Origin: CAYNJF01 sp964351745
Lineage (GTDB): Bacteria > Pseudomonadota > Gammaproteobacteria > Berkiellales > Berkiellaceae
DNA: 20,127 bases
NCBI GenBank assembly: GCA_964351745.1
Contig: CAYGPI010000052.1
Location: 1-20,127 of the forward strand
Reading direction: 5' to 3'
Part shown: piece by piece, positions 1 to 7,335 of the stretch
How the letters are laid out: each line of letters opens with the position of its first letter
Position numbering within the stretch: the first letter of the stretch is position 1
The notes under the pieces: model-generated
What the model was told of the DNA's origin: nothing
Database searches by the model: none
The model's input: the letters and a program-made list of their open reading frames with translations, nothing else
Translations under genes and position numbers: made by a program

Positions 1-665
1 TGGTTTTTAGTGGCATATAACTTGAGTTCTTTTGAGCTTGTATAAATTCTTGAGAGTCGGTGAGGTGTTGACGGAGCCATAGAGTAATAAGACAACCGAT
101 ACCTCCTAATAAAAATGGGACCCTGTATGCCCAATGTGGCATGGATGGTAGGCTTACGATATAAGAAGCTAACCCGCCAAGTACCATACCGAAGGCGGCG
201 CTTGCGGGGATAAAGCTGCCAGTGAAAGCAGGGCGCTTTTTATTGTGCTCAATCACAAAAATGGCAGCACCGTTATATTCCCCGCTAACAGCAAGCCCTT
301 GGATTAGCCTTAGAGCCAATAGAGCTAGAGGCGCAGCTGGCCCTATTTGATGATAGGTTGGTAATAACCCTATGGCCATCGTTGCAAAACTCATGAGCAG
401 CATCGAATACATCAGCGCTGTCTTTCTACCCTTAACATCGCCCAAGTAACCAAACAGTAAAGCTCCAATAGGGCGCATCAAGTAGCCAGCTGCAAATAGA
501 CCAAATGTTTTAATCAGATTTAAAGTCTCGTTCCCTTCAGGAAAAAATAAATACGAAAGTTTTAAAGCCATGTAACCGTAGAAAAATGTATTCCGCCCAC
601 TCAAGGATCGTTCCTAAAGTAGCAACGAGTACAGCTTTGCTCTGATACTCTTTAAACTTTGACAT
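1..665 (-). pseudogene. MHS-family (ProP-like) MFS transporter, frameshifted and cut by the window edge
   Basis: Read on the minus strand from ATG at 665, this encodes the N-terminal part of a metabolite:H+ symporter, an inner-membrane MFS carrier of the ProP type. Recognisable motifs are GTILEW near residue 20, the loop 2-3 motif FGYLGDVKGRKTAL, the helix-4 motif RLIQGLAVSGEYNGAA, and YRVPFLLGG further on. The frame is broken at a run of five A on the plus strand (582-586). As written, translation stops at 537-539 after 42 codons. Removing one T from the coding strand restores EYIFYGYMALK and an open frame to the window edge with no other lesion. The start overlaps the end of the upstream MFS gene by 14 bases (652-665), which suggests a two-gene operon. 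A sequencing error is as likely as a recent inactivation, because the remainder is well conserved. The C-terminal half lies beyond base 1. Family assignment is confident; the substrate is unknown. Confidence 0.8.
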
Positions 666-1908
666 AAGTTTCTTTCATCTTGAAAGCAAAAAAGACAGCG
701 ACTAATCCACAGGCAAGCAGCGGACTAAAACTAAGTAAAACTTCTTGAGAGGTATAAATTCTTTCGTTAAGTTGATTTGTCGCACCTGAGCTTATGAGAT
801 CAAGCAGGGCACCACACACAGAAATGAAAATGGCACCAATAGAAATAGATAGCATATTACAGATAGCTAAAGATATTCCGCTAGAAGCTTTATCGAGGAT
901 CTCGCTTGAAGCGGTGTAAGCTGCAACAAGCCCAGTATTAAAAAATCCAAGGGCAAAGCATAAAATGAAGACGGCTAATGATGAAAGCTCTAAATTGACA
1001 AATAATAAGCTGAGCAGCAAAAGGCTTAATATCCCTGAGCCAATCATAATAGGTCTTCGGCCAATTTTGTCAGATAACATACCAGCCATTGGGCCTCCTA
1101 TGACCCAACCTACAAACAGCATGCTTTTAGCCCAAGCAGATTGCGTTGTAGATAAATCATAGACATTGGATAGAAAAAATGGCCCCCAGTATTCTCCTAG
1201 CGCTTGAACTGGCGCAAAAACTAAGCCCGCGTAGAGTGCATTGAACCAGACATATTTATTCTTAAGAGCCACCCAGTTTAAACCATCTTGCGCGCTATTG
1301 GATTCAGCGTCTTGGTTGGTGGGAGAGTTTGGGTCACGCACGAAGAGAAAAGATAGGATCGCTAACAATAAGAAGACACAGCCTAAACAAATGAAAATAG
1401 CAGGGTAACCAAAGCGCTCATTGACATGAGAAATAGGCCCACTCAATCCTGCTCCGAGCATCCCCAGAGTTTGCGTAATGCCGACAATAAATCCAAATAA
1501 AGAGCTTGGTAAATAGGCGCGAGCCAGTTTTATCGTACAAATAAAGCTTGCAGAGCTAAAGAGCCCTAATAAGAACCTAGATACGAAAAGGGTTAAAACA
1601 TTGTCGGCCTGGGCAAATAGAAAAGCACTAATCCCACAAGCAAAAGCCCCAATCGTTAGCAATCGTTTGGTCCCATATTTATCCACGAGTGCTCCAATTG
1701 GCACCTGCATACAGATATAAGGGAGGTAGAAAAAGCCACCAAGCATGCCAGAAATTCTGGCGCTAATGTCAAAAATCTCGATAAGATCGACAACAATCAC
1801 CGAGGGCACGACCCTAAGCAAGTATTGAGAGAAATAGAAAAAGGCGCCTAAACCCCAAATGAACCAAGCAATGAATGGGACTGTAACTTTTGTGGATGGA
1901 TTGGACAT
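652..1908 (-). CDS. MFS transporter (Legionellales Pht/OFA-like group)
   Basis: This encodes a 418-residue inner-membrane major facilitator carrier, with alternating hydrophobic segments that fit 12 transmembrane helices. The N-terminal half has WGLGAFFYFSQYLLRVVPS in helix 1 and the loop 2-3 motif GALVDKYGTKRLL. The second-half counterpart is GMLSDKIGRRPIM. Proteins of this look are abundant in Legionella and Coxiella relatives, where some (Pht proteins) import amino acids or nucleosides into the vacuole-dwelling cell; the substrate here cannot be read from the sequence. I chose ATG 1908, giving MSNPSTKVTVPFIAWF, because the family begins just before helix 1. A GTG at 1935 would add nine residues. 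Neither start has a good Shine-Dalgarno sequence. A TATAAT box lies about 50 bases upstream. The 3' end overlaps the start of the second transporter gene, so the two are probably co-transcribed. Confidence 0.85.
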   Translation of the reverse strand: MSNPSTKVTVPFIAWFIWGLGAFFYFSQYLLRVVPSVIVVDLIEIFDISARISGMLGGFFYLPYICMQVPIGALVDKYGTKRLLTIGAFACGISAFLFAQADNVLTLFVSRFLLGLFSSASFICTIKLARAYLPSSLFGFIVGITQTLGMLGAGLSGPISHVNERFGYPAIFICLGCVFLLLAILSFLFVRDPNSPTNQDAESNSAQDGLNWVALKNKYVWFNALYAGLVFAPVQALGEYWGPFFLSNVYDLSTTQSAWAKSMLFVGWVIGGPMAGMLSDKIGRRPIMIGSGILSLLLLSLLFVNLELSSLAVFILCFALGFFNTGLVAAYTASSEILDKASSGISLAICNMLSISIGAIFISVCGALLDLISSGATNQLNERIYTSQEVLLSFSPLLACGLVAVFFAFKMKETYVKV

Positions 1909-1920
1909 GCTTACAGTTAA

Positions 1921-1933
1921 GACGTGTAACGTC
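1921..1933. promoter_or_regulatory. Short perfect palindrome in the transporter leader
   Basis: GACGT-GTA-ACGTC is a 13-base perfect inverted repeat with a 3-base centre. It lies between the -10 box (1960-1965) and the ATG at 1908, and just after the alternative GTG start at 1935. It could be an operator downstream of the promoter or a small RNA hairpin that affects initiation. Arms of five bases can arise by chance. Confidence 0.25.
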
Positions 1934-1959
1934 ACCTAAGTTGAACTTCAAAGGGTGGG

Positions 1960-1965
1960 ATTATA
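1960..1965 (-). promoter_or_regulatory. Putative -10 box of the transporter operon
   Basis: The minus strand reads TATAAT here, a perfect -10 consensus, about 52 bases before the ATG at 1908. No good -35 hexamer lies 16-18 bases further upstream (TTGTAG is 20 away), so the promoter may depend on an activator. This is inference from one hexamer. Confidence 0.4.
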
Positions 1966-2032
1966 CCTGATTTTCTTCTTACTACCTACAACCGCCATGA
2001 TACGAGCTATTATGAAAGAAACTAGTCTAATT

Positions 2033-2046
2033 GTTGGTTAGCCAAC
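2033..2046. promoter_or_regulatory. Inverted repeat in the divergent intergenic region
   Basis: GTTGG-TTAG-CCAAC, with five-base arms and a four-base centre, lies in the 230-base region between the leftward transporter operon and the rightward YbaK-HDOD gene. TTGG occurs again at 2048-2051 and 2087-2090. A TATAGT-like -10 box for the rightward gene is possible at 2063-2068, but no -35 is convincing. An operator role is only a guess. Confidence 0.2.
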
Positions 2047-2138
2047 ATTGGTCTATCCTCTATATAGTAGGTAGAGCCATCATTCATTGGCTTAGTGTCT
2101 GGTTACCTTTTCAGTAAGGGGCCTCAAGGAGCGTAAAC

Positions 2139-3569
2139 ATGGGTGATCCCAAAATGAGTCCACAACAGGAAGATTTAATTTCCCCATGGCCCCTTTCGAT
2201 CCAGAACCATCTTGAAAAAGCCGGCGCAGCATATAAGATAGTCCCTCACAACAGGACAGTCACATTAAGTGAAGCTGTCAAGGAAAGTGGCCTGAAGTCT
2301 GAGCATCTGATTCGGGGCGTTATGTTGCAAGATAGCAAAGGGATTTTAATGGCTATCATTCCAGCAGATCGCCTTTTAGATTTTTCAGCACTGTGTGCGT
2401 TGCTTGGCAGAGAGGAGCTTTCCCCAGTTAAAGCCGATAAGCTTAGAGAGATTTTTAAGGACTGCGAGCCTGGCTCTTACCCGCCATTGCCTCAAATCTA
2501 TCATTTAGAAACAATCATCGATGATGCTGTTTTTGCATTACCAAGCGTGATCTTTGAGCCAGGCATTCATGAAATATTGTTAGAAATGACTCAGATTGAT
2601 TTTCAAAAAGTGCAAGGCTCCATGATGCAAGGGAATTTTAGTGAGCGTTTAGATTATCTTGCAAAACCCAAAGATCCAAGCAAAGTCACGAATATCGTTG
2701 ATAAGTTTATACCTGCTCGTATGAAAACTCGAACGGAAGAAACTTTTGAGTTGCCAAGCTTGCCACCTATTGCTAATGAAATTTTAAGACTCCGAGTAGA
2801 TCCTGATGCTGATGCCAAGAAATTAGCTGCTATTATCGAAAAGGATCCAAGTCTGGCCGCGCAGCTTATAAGTTGGGCTAGATCACCTTTTTATGGCTAT
2901 GCCGGAACAGTCCAATCTATCGAGTGCGCCATTGTTAAAGTTTTAGGCTTCGACTTGGTCATGAATCTTGCTTTAGGCATTGTGGTTGGCAAAGCAATGC
3001 GGGTGCCAACCGAAGGGCCACTAGGTTTAAAGGAATATTGGAAATTTAGTTTGTTTACAGCATGTATTATTGAAAAATTAGTTAAACAAATGCCCGCAAG
3101 CACAAGGCCTCCAAGGGGCTTGGCCTATCTTGCTGGGCTTTTACATAATTTTGGGCATTTAATTCTGGGAGAAGTGTTTCCACCACAGTTTTTTATACTC
3201 AACCGATACGTTTCTGTTAATCCACATTTTTCAATCTCAAGTATTGAGCAACATGTCCTTGGGGTTAGGCACGAACAAATAGGTGCGTGGCTCATGCAAG
3301 CTTGGCATATGCCTAAAGAAATTATTGCTGCTGTCAAATGGCATCACCAAGGTGAATTTGTCGATGAGCATAAAACTTATCCTAATTTAGTTTTAGTTGC
3401 CATTAGATTGCTGCATTCTATTGGGGTTGGCGATGCCGCCACAAGTGATATTCCCAATGCTATTTTAGAATCGCTAGGTTTGACCTCTGCGCAAACCCAA
3501 TTAGCATTAGAAGAATTAGTGGCGCATGAGGCAGAGTTATTGTCTGTCGCAAACCAATTATCCAAGTGA
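2139..3569 (+). CDS. YbaK-like domain plus HDOD domain protein
   Basis: This 476-residue, probably cytoplasmic protein has two domains. Residues about 20-165 resemble the YbaK/ProRS-INS aminoacyl-tRNA deacylase fold (HLEKAGAAYKIVPHNRTVT, later LMAIIPADRLLDF and LPSVIFEPGIHEILL). The lysine usual in the YbaK motif IKTL appears as arginine (LIRGVML), so deacylase activity is doubtful. Residues about 204-400 form an HDOD domain (FELPSLPPIANEILRLR, DPSLAAQLISWA, GLLHNFGHLILGE near 333). HDOD domains are metal-site-poor HD-like output modules found in bacterial signalling proteins. The same fusion occurs in other gammaproteobacteria. The start is firm: AAGGAG at 2126-2131 lies seven bases before the ATG. 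A response regulator follows 129 bases downstream on the same strand, which hints at, but does not prove, a signalling link. There is no transmembrane segment. Confidence 0.85.
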   Translation: MGDPKMSPQQEDLISPWPLSIQNHLEKAGAAYKIVPHNRTVTLSEAVKESGLKSEHLIRGVMLQDSKGILMAIIPADRLLDFSALCALLGREELSPVKADKLREIFKDCEPGSYPPLPQIYHLETIIDDAVFALPSVIFEPGIHEILLEMTQIDFQKVQGSMMQGNFSERLDYLAKPKDPSKVTNIVDKFIPARMKTRTEETFELPSLPPIANEILRLRVDPDADAKKLAAIIEKDPSLAAQLISWARSPFYGYAGTVQSIECAIVKVLGFDLVMNLALGIVVGKAMRVPTEGPLGLKEYWKFSLFTACIIEKLVKQMPASTRPPRGLAYLAGLLHNFGHLILGEVFPPQFFILNRYVSVNPHFSISSIEQHVLGVRHEQIGAWLMQAWHMPKEIIAAVKWHHQGEFVDEHKTYPNLVLVAIRLLHSIGVGDAATSDIPNAILESLGLTSAQTQLALEELVAHEAELLSVANQLSK

Positions 3570-3616
3570 TAACAATAACATTCACATTTTAGCTGTCTTA
3601 CATTGTGAGCTCAGAG

Positions 3617-3644
3617 TTGATATTTTTTTGCTTTACAGTAAAAT
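3617..3644 (+). promoter_or_regulatory. Candidate sigma-70 promoter of the response regulator/exporter operon
   Basis: TTGATA at 3617-3622 and TAAAAT at 3639-3644 are separated by 16 bases and each differs from consensus by one base. The predicted transcript would start near 3651, leaving a leader of about 48 bases that includes an ATA/TAA microsatellite at 3671-3685. The gap of 3570-3698 otherwise shows no gene and no clear terminator after the YbaK-HDOD gene, so read-through from that gene is also possible. Confidence 0.45.
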
Positions 3645-3698
3645 TACACATCCTAAGTAATAACTTAAGTCATAATAATAATAATTAAAGAGGTCTTG

Positions 3699-4070
3699 AT
3701 GTCGTACACTATCTTGATATTAGAAGATGAGGCGACTATCTGTGAAAATTTAGCCACTTATTTAGAAGACGAAGGCTATACGATTCTTCAAGCTCAAAAT
3801 GCTGAATTCGCTCTAAATCTTTTAAATAGTCATACGCCAGATTTAGCGGTTGTTGATATTCGACTACCCGACATGGATGGTAATGAGTGGATGCTTGAGG
3901 CTGCGCGCAAACAACCTTCCTTAAAATACATCGTTTATACTGGCCTCATGGATTACCAACCTGGTGAAGCCCTTAGGCATTTATCATTGTCATCAGATGA
4001 TATTATTTACAAACCTTTAATGGATATGAGCTTACTTACAGAGCTTATTGATAAAAAGCTATCTGGTTAA
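3699..4070 (+). CDS. Receiver-only (CheY-like) response regulator
   Basis: This 123-residue protein consists of a single REC domain with no DNA-binding output. The phosphorylation site is complete: acidic residues E9, D10 and E11, phospho-acceptor D53 in VVDIRLPDMDG, T81 in VYTG and K105 in YKP. It therefore probably acts by protein contact or as a phosphorelay intermediate. ATG 3699 is preferred to the TTG at 3696 because AAGAGG at 3688-3693 is correctly spaced and the family starts with this hydrophobic strand. The stop codon shares its last base with the ATG of the TolC-like gene (4070), which ties the regulator translationally to the exporter operon. No histidine kinase is present in the window, so its partner is encoded elsewhere. 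The HDOD protein upstream is a possible interactor (inference). Confidence 0.9.
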   Translation: MSYTILILEDEATICENLATYLEDEGYTILQAQNAEFALNLLNSHTPDLAVVDIRLPDMDGNEWMLEAARKQPSLKYIVYTGLMDYQPGEALRHLSLSSDDIIYKPLMDMSLLTELIDKKLSG

Positions 4071-5503
4071 TGTTCAAAGTAGTTTGGTTCATTTTTATTA
4101 TTCAAGGGTTTTGTGTCGCGCCAGCAATGGCTCAAAGTAAAGTCTGGTCACTAAAAGAAGTTTTAACCTATACCTTGGCCAATAATCCAAGCCTTCAATT
4201 AGCCTCAGCAAAAGCCCCTCTTATGAGTTATCAAATGAGCGCCCAAAAAGCACGATGGCAACCTAATGGTTCATTCAATATGCATGGTGATGTTGAAAAG
4301 AACCAAGATGGTTTGTTTTCAACTCAGGGAAATCGCTTGGGCATGACGCCTAGCTTGAATTGGATACATCCCATTGGGGCTCATGTCCAGGCTCAAGTGA
4401 CACATTTTGTGGCAACTGATAATACCCATTCACGACAAACACAATGGCAGCTAAGTCTAGAGCAATCCTTGTTAAAGGGGGCTAACTGGTCTGTGAATTA
4501 TCAACCAATGCAAGATTTAAAGATTCAAAATCAATTAGATCAGTGGCAGCGCGAGAATCTTAAGCTTCAGATTATTTATCAAGCGATCCGTGATTATGCC
4601 AACTTAGTTCATGCTTGGGATCAGTTTTATATTCAAGAAAACCATTTGAAGCATCACTGGCAACTTCAAAAGCTCATTGATCAAAAAATTCAGATGGGCC
4701 AATTAGCCGAACTTGATGGCATGATGATAGAGATCCAATCTGCCAGGTTTGAGCAGCAGCTTTATCAGGTTAAACAACAGATTGCGCAACTATCATTGCA
4801 GTTGGTGCAAACGATGGGGGGCGGATGGATTGATCCTCTAAAGTTAGAGCCTCTGTTAAGCCGAAGTACCATGGAGCTTAGTAAACAGGCATATCTTGAT
4901 CATGCTCTTGAAATGGCTGTTCAGGCCAATGAACTAACTATTGTTCGAACCAAAGCCCATGAAAAAGTGATTCGAGATGAATATAAATGGGACCTTCGAT
5001 TTAAGGCGCATGTTTCAAAAGGCCGGCGGCATTATCGTACTCAGATAGAGGGCTTTGAATATCCGTGGCAAGATCATACGCATGCGCAAACTCAAAAATA
5101 CATGGGGCTTTATTTAACGATTCCGTTGAATCAAAAGGCTCAATTGGATTTGAAGCTTTATCAAAATAAACTCAATTATTTAACCGCCCAGTCAGAGATT
5201 AATGAGAAAAACCTTCAAGTAACAGCTCAGATGGAGCAAGTGTATAGTCAATTGGATTATTGGAAAAATCAAATAAGAATCACAGAAAAGAGTCGCACCA
5301 TGTCGCTGAAAACGAGAGATATTGTTGAAAAAAAGTATATGTCAGGCTTTTCAACGTTACTTGACTTGCAGCAAGCAGATCTTCAGGTGCTACAAGCTGT
5401 TAGTGAGGAGAGCTCAACAAAGATGAATCACTTTTTAGCGCAAGTTGAGTTGGATTATTTTTCAGGCATATTATCTGAGCACTGGACTGATTATGTGGCG
5501 TAA
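4070..5503 (+). CDS. TolC-family outer-membrane efflux protein
   Basis: This 477-residue protein is the outer-membrane channel of a tripartite exporter. A signal peptide covers residues 1-21, with hydrophobic VVWFIFIIQGFCV and probable cleavage after PAMA. The mature protein begins SKVWSLKEVLTYTLANNPSL, the usual OEP start with helix H1. Two OEP repeats with long coiled-coil helices follow (for example QMGQLAELDGMMIEIQ, and MSGFSTLLDLQQADLQVLQA near residue 424). The latter matches the repeat-2 motif of the family. Length is typical for TolC relatives. The ATG overlaps the regulator's stop codon by one base and has no Shine-Dalgarno of its own, so translation is probably coupled. The stop lies inside the start region of the adaptor gene. 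The adaptor, ABC ATPase and permease downstream identify the partners. The cargo is unknown. Confidence 0.88.
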   Translation: MFKVVWFIFIIQGFCVAPAMAQSKVWSLKEVLTYTLANNPSLQLASAKAPLMSYQMSAQKARWQPNGSFNMHGDVEKNQDGLFSTQGNRLGMTPSLNWIHPIGAHVQAQVTHFVATDNTHSRQTQWQLSLEQSLLKGANWSVNYQPMQDLKIQNQLDQWQRENLKLQIIYQAIRDYANLVHAWDQFYIQENHLKHHWQLQKLIDQKIQMGQLAELDGMMIEIQSARFEQQLYQVKQQIAQLSLQLVQTMGGGWIDPLKLEPLLSRSTMELSKQAYLDHALEMAVQANELTIVRTKAHEKVIRDEYKWDLRFKAHVSKGRRHYRTQIEGFEYPWQDHTHAQTQKYMGLYLTIPLNQKAQLDLKLYQNKLNYLTAQSEINEKNLQVTAQMEQVYSQLDYWKNQIRITEKSRTMSLKTRDIVEKKYMSGFSTLLDLQQADLQVLQAVSEESSTKMNHFLAQVELDYFSGILSEHWTDYVA

Positions 5504-6680
5504 TTTTTTTTGTGCCATAGGTTGCTTAGTGATGAGTTGTCTTGCTTTTGCTAAGAGTACAATACCATACAGCGTTACTTCACAAAAATTAGAAACTCAG
5601 GTGGAAGTTCAGGGGCAATGGTATCCATATGCTTGGCATACCTTGCGGGTGCCTGTGTCATCAACCTTAACTCAGATACATCAAATATATGGGCGCACGG
5701 TTGATAAAGGTGATTTATTATTTGAGTTGGAAAGCCCATCATTAGAGCTTGAGTTAGCGCAAGCTCAATGGTTATGTCAGCAAAAAAGGGCGCATTATCT
5801 TGAAGTTTTAGCTTGGCGAGATAGTACGCCATGGCAACAAGCTGAGCAGGCATTGGAAGTCGCGCGCCTCCAATTTGAATTAAAAAAATCACAACGAGAT
5901 AATACAAAGGCGCTTCACCTCATGGGGGGGGTCTCAAAAGAGACACTTATGCATGAAGAACTTGCTTATCTTAGATGCGAGCAGCAAGTCGTGCAAGCTA
6001 AAAATCAGCTAGATCTTATGGCGCAAAAAGGCGACCAGCATGCTCAAACTAAAGCAGAGTTGGCATGGAGAAAGGCAGATCTAGAGTATCAGACGTTGCA
6101 TCGACACAAAGATGCATTAAAAGTATACGCTAGTGCTTCGGGTATTTTATATGCGCCAGACTTGTTTTCTAAGGTTGAACATTCTCCAATAGCCGTTTCT
6201 GAAAATGTTGAAAAAAATCAATGCTTGGGTGTCATCGTTGGTCATCATGAATTTGGTGTTGCCTTGGAGCTTGATGCCAAACGTATGGAGCTTTTTGAAC
6301 ATGCAAAGAAAATAAGGGTTAGGTTACCAGATCACACGATGTCTGAAGCTGTTATTCATAGCTCTCAACCTGGGCAATTAAGCTTGGATGCTAATCGAGC
6401 AGTTCAGTTTCATGTTCAATTAAGTCTAGTGACGCCTCCATCTAAAGCACCTCGCCTTGGCCAGCGTCTTGAAGTGTCTTTAATTTTAGAAAGTGATTTA
6501 GCTTATCCTCTTGTGCCTAATGATGCTATCTTTTGGCACCAGCAAAGAGCGATGGTCATGAAGAAGGCCGATGCCGATGTTTGGCAGCATGTGCCTGTCA
6601 AGATAGGGCAAATTGGCTTATGGCAGACGCAAGTGGTCGAAGGATTAATCGAAGGAGATGTCATTGGGATTAACGCTTAA
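5493..6680 (+). CDS. Periplasmic adaptor (membrane fusion protein, HlyD/MacA-like)
   Basis: This 395-residue adaptor would link the inner-membrane ABC permease to the TolC-like channel. The chosen ATG at 5493 gives a clean signal peptide (MWRNFFCAIGCLVMSCLAFA); an upstream TTG at 5445 would add 16 residues inside the preceding gene and spoil it. The first lipoyl half-motif is YGRTVDKGDLLFELESP, near residue 68. A long, Q- and E-rich helical hairpin covers about residues 85-205. Then come the beta-barrel region and the membrane-proximal domain (PLVPNDAIFW, then VVEGLIEGDVIGINA at the C-terminus). The start overlaps the channel gene by 11 bases. The gene carries eight consecutive G at 5924-5931 (MGGV, near residues 144-147), which could slip and frameshift it. 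The window shows the ON frame. The family call is confident; the subfamily is not. Confidence 0.82.
   Translation: MWRNFFCAIGCLVMSCLAFAKSTIPYSVTSQKLETQVEVQGQWYPYAWHTLRVPVSSTLTQIHQIYGRTVDKGDLLFELESPSLELELAQAQWLCQQKRAHYLEVLAWRDSTPWQQAEQALEVARLQFELKKSQRDNTKALHLMGGVSKETLMHEELAYLRCEQQVVQAKNQLDLMAQKGDQHAQTKAELAWRKADLEYQTLHRHKDALKVYASASGILYAPDLFSKVEHSPIAVSENVEKNQCLGVIVGHHEFGVALELDAKRMELFEHAKKIRVRLPDHTMSEAVIHSSQPGQLSLDANRAVQFHVQLSLVTPPSKAPRLGQRLEVSLILESDLAYPLVPNDAIFWHQQRAMVMKKADADVWQHVPVKIGQIGLWQTQVVEGLIEGDVIGINA
5924..5931 (+). repeat. Poly-G tract (G8) inside the adaptor gene
   Basis: Eight G in a row occur in otherwise A+T-rich coding sequence, read as the end of an ATG codon plus GGG GGG G. Homopolymeric G tracts of this length are a known mechanism of phase variation by slipped-strand mispairing. 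Gain or loss of one G would truncate the adaptor soon after residue 147. The tract is seen directly; the switch is inference. Confidence 0.6.
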
Positions 6681-7335
6681 GTGTCAAAATATATCAAAAC
6701 ATTTTGGCGATAAAAAAGCTTTATCACCACAAACCTTGACTTTGGAGCCAGGCGAAAGGCTGTCTTTATTGGGACCAAGTGGGTGTGGCAAGTCTACGAT
6801 GCTCAATATTTTAGGTCTGCTGGATGATCCAACGACGGGGCATTATTGGTTAGATGGCAAAGATACAGCAGATATGCCATTTAAAATGAGGGCACGTATT
6901 CGCAACCAGTCTATAGGTTTTGTGTTCCAATTTTTTCATTTGCTCAAAGGATGGACCGTTGTTGACAATATAGCTTTGCCTTTATTGTATAGAGGGCTTT
7001 CATCGAAAGTGGCTCACATCAAAGCTTATGACATGTTATTGAGCCTAGGGCTGAAGGATCTTGCTAAACAGTCTATCCATGAATTGTCTGGAGGCCAAAA
7101 GCAAAGAGTGGCTTTGGCAAGGGCCTTAGTCATTGAGCCACATTTACTTTTACTAGATGAGCCAACGGCAGCACTGGATCATGATAATGCCCATGCTTTA
7201 CTAAAACTAATGGTTGAGTTACAAACAACGCAAAATTTCACTTTGATTCTAGTGACTCATGATCCTCAGATAGCGGCTTATACCCATAGACAAATAAGAC
7301 TCCAGCATGATGTTATACCAGCTTATCCTGAGTGA
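6658..7335 (+). CDS. ABC transporter ATP-binding protein (LolD/MacB type)
   Basis: This 225-residue nucleotide-binding subunit energises the exporter from the cytoplasmic face. All motifs are present: Walker A GPSGCGKST (39-47), Q-loop FVFQFF near 88, signature LSGGQ (143-147), Walker B LLLLDEP with the catalytic Glu near 168, and the switch His in LVTHD near 200. The sequence belongs to the LolD/MacB/FtsE group that pairs with FtsX-fold permeases. It overlaps the adaptor gene by 23 bases and the permease gene by 29. The start is uncertain: GAAGGAG (6651-6657) abuts the ATG at 6658 with no spacer, whereas an in-frame TTG at 6664 has an ideal six-base spacer. The difference is only two residues. 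Confidence 0.92.
   Translation: MSLGLTLKCQNISKHFGDKKALSPQTLTLEPGERLSLLGPSGCGKSTMLNILGLLDDPTTGHYWLDGKDTADMPFKMRARIRNQSIGFVFQFFHLLKGWTVVDNIALPLLYRGLSSKVAHIKAYDMLLSLGLKDLAKQSIHELSGGQKQRVALARALVIEPHLLLLDEPTAALDHDNAHALLKLMVELQTTQNFTLILVTHDPQIAAYTHRQIRLQHDVIPAYPE

Noticed and set aside
965..1162. Small plus-strand frame opposite the MFS gene
   Set aside because: The opposite strand encodes conserved MFS motifs; the small frame has no ribosome site or recognisable features.
3580..3615. TCACA...TGTGA repeat after the YbaK-HDOD gene, considered as a CRP site or terminator
   Set aside because: The arms are in the reverse order of a CRP site, only five bases long and widely spaced, with no U-tract.
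3671..3685. ATA/TAA microsatellite before the response regulator, considered as a phase-variation repeat
   Set aside because: About four to five trinucleotide units in an A+T-rich leader are within chance, and it lies downstream of the candidate promoter rather than between -10 and -35.
5575..5907. 110-codon open frame on the minus strand inside the adaptor gene
   Set aside because: It lies wholly inside a well-supported coding region, has no recognisable domain or ribosome site, and looks like a shadow of the adaptor's codon pattern.
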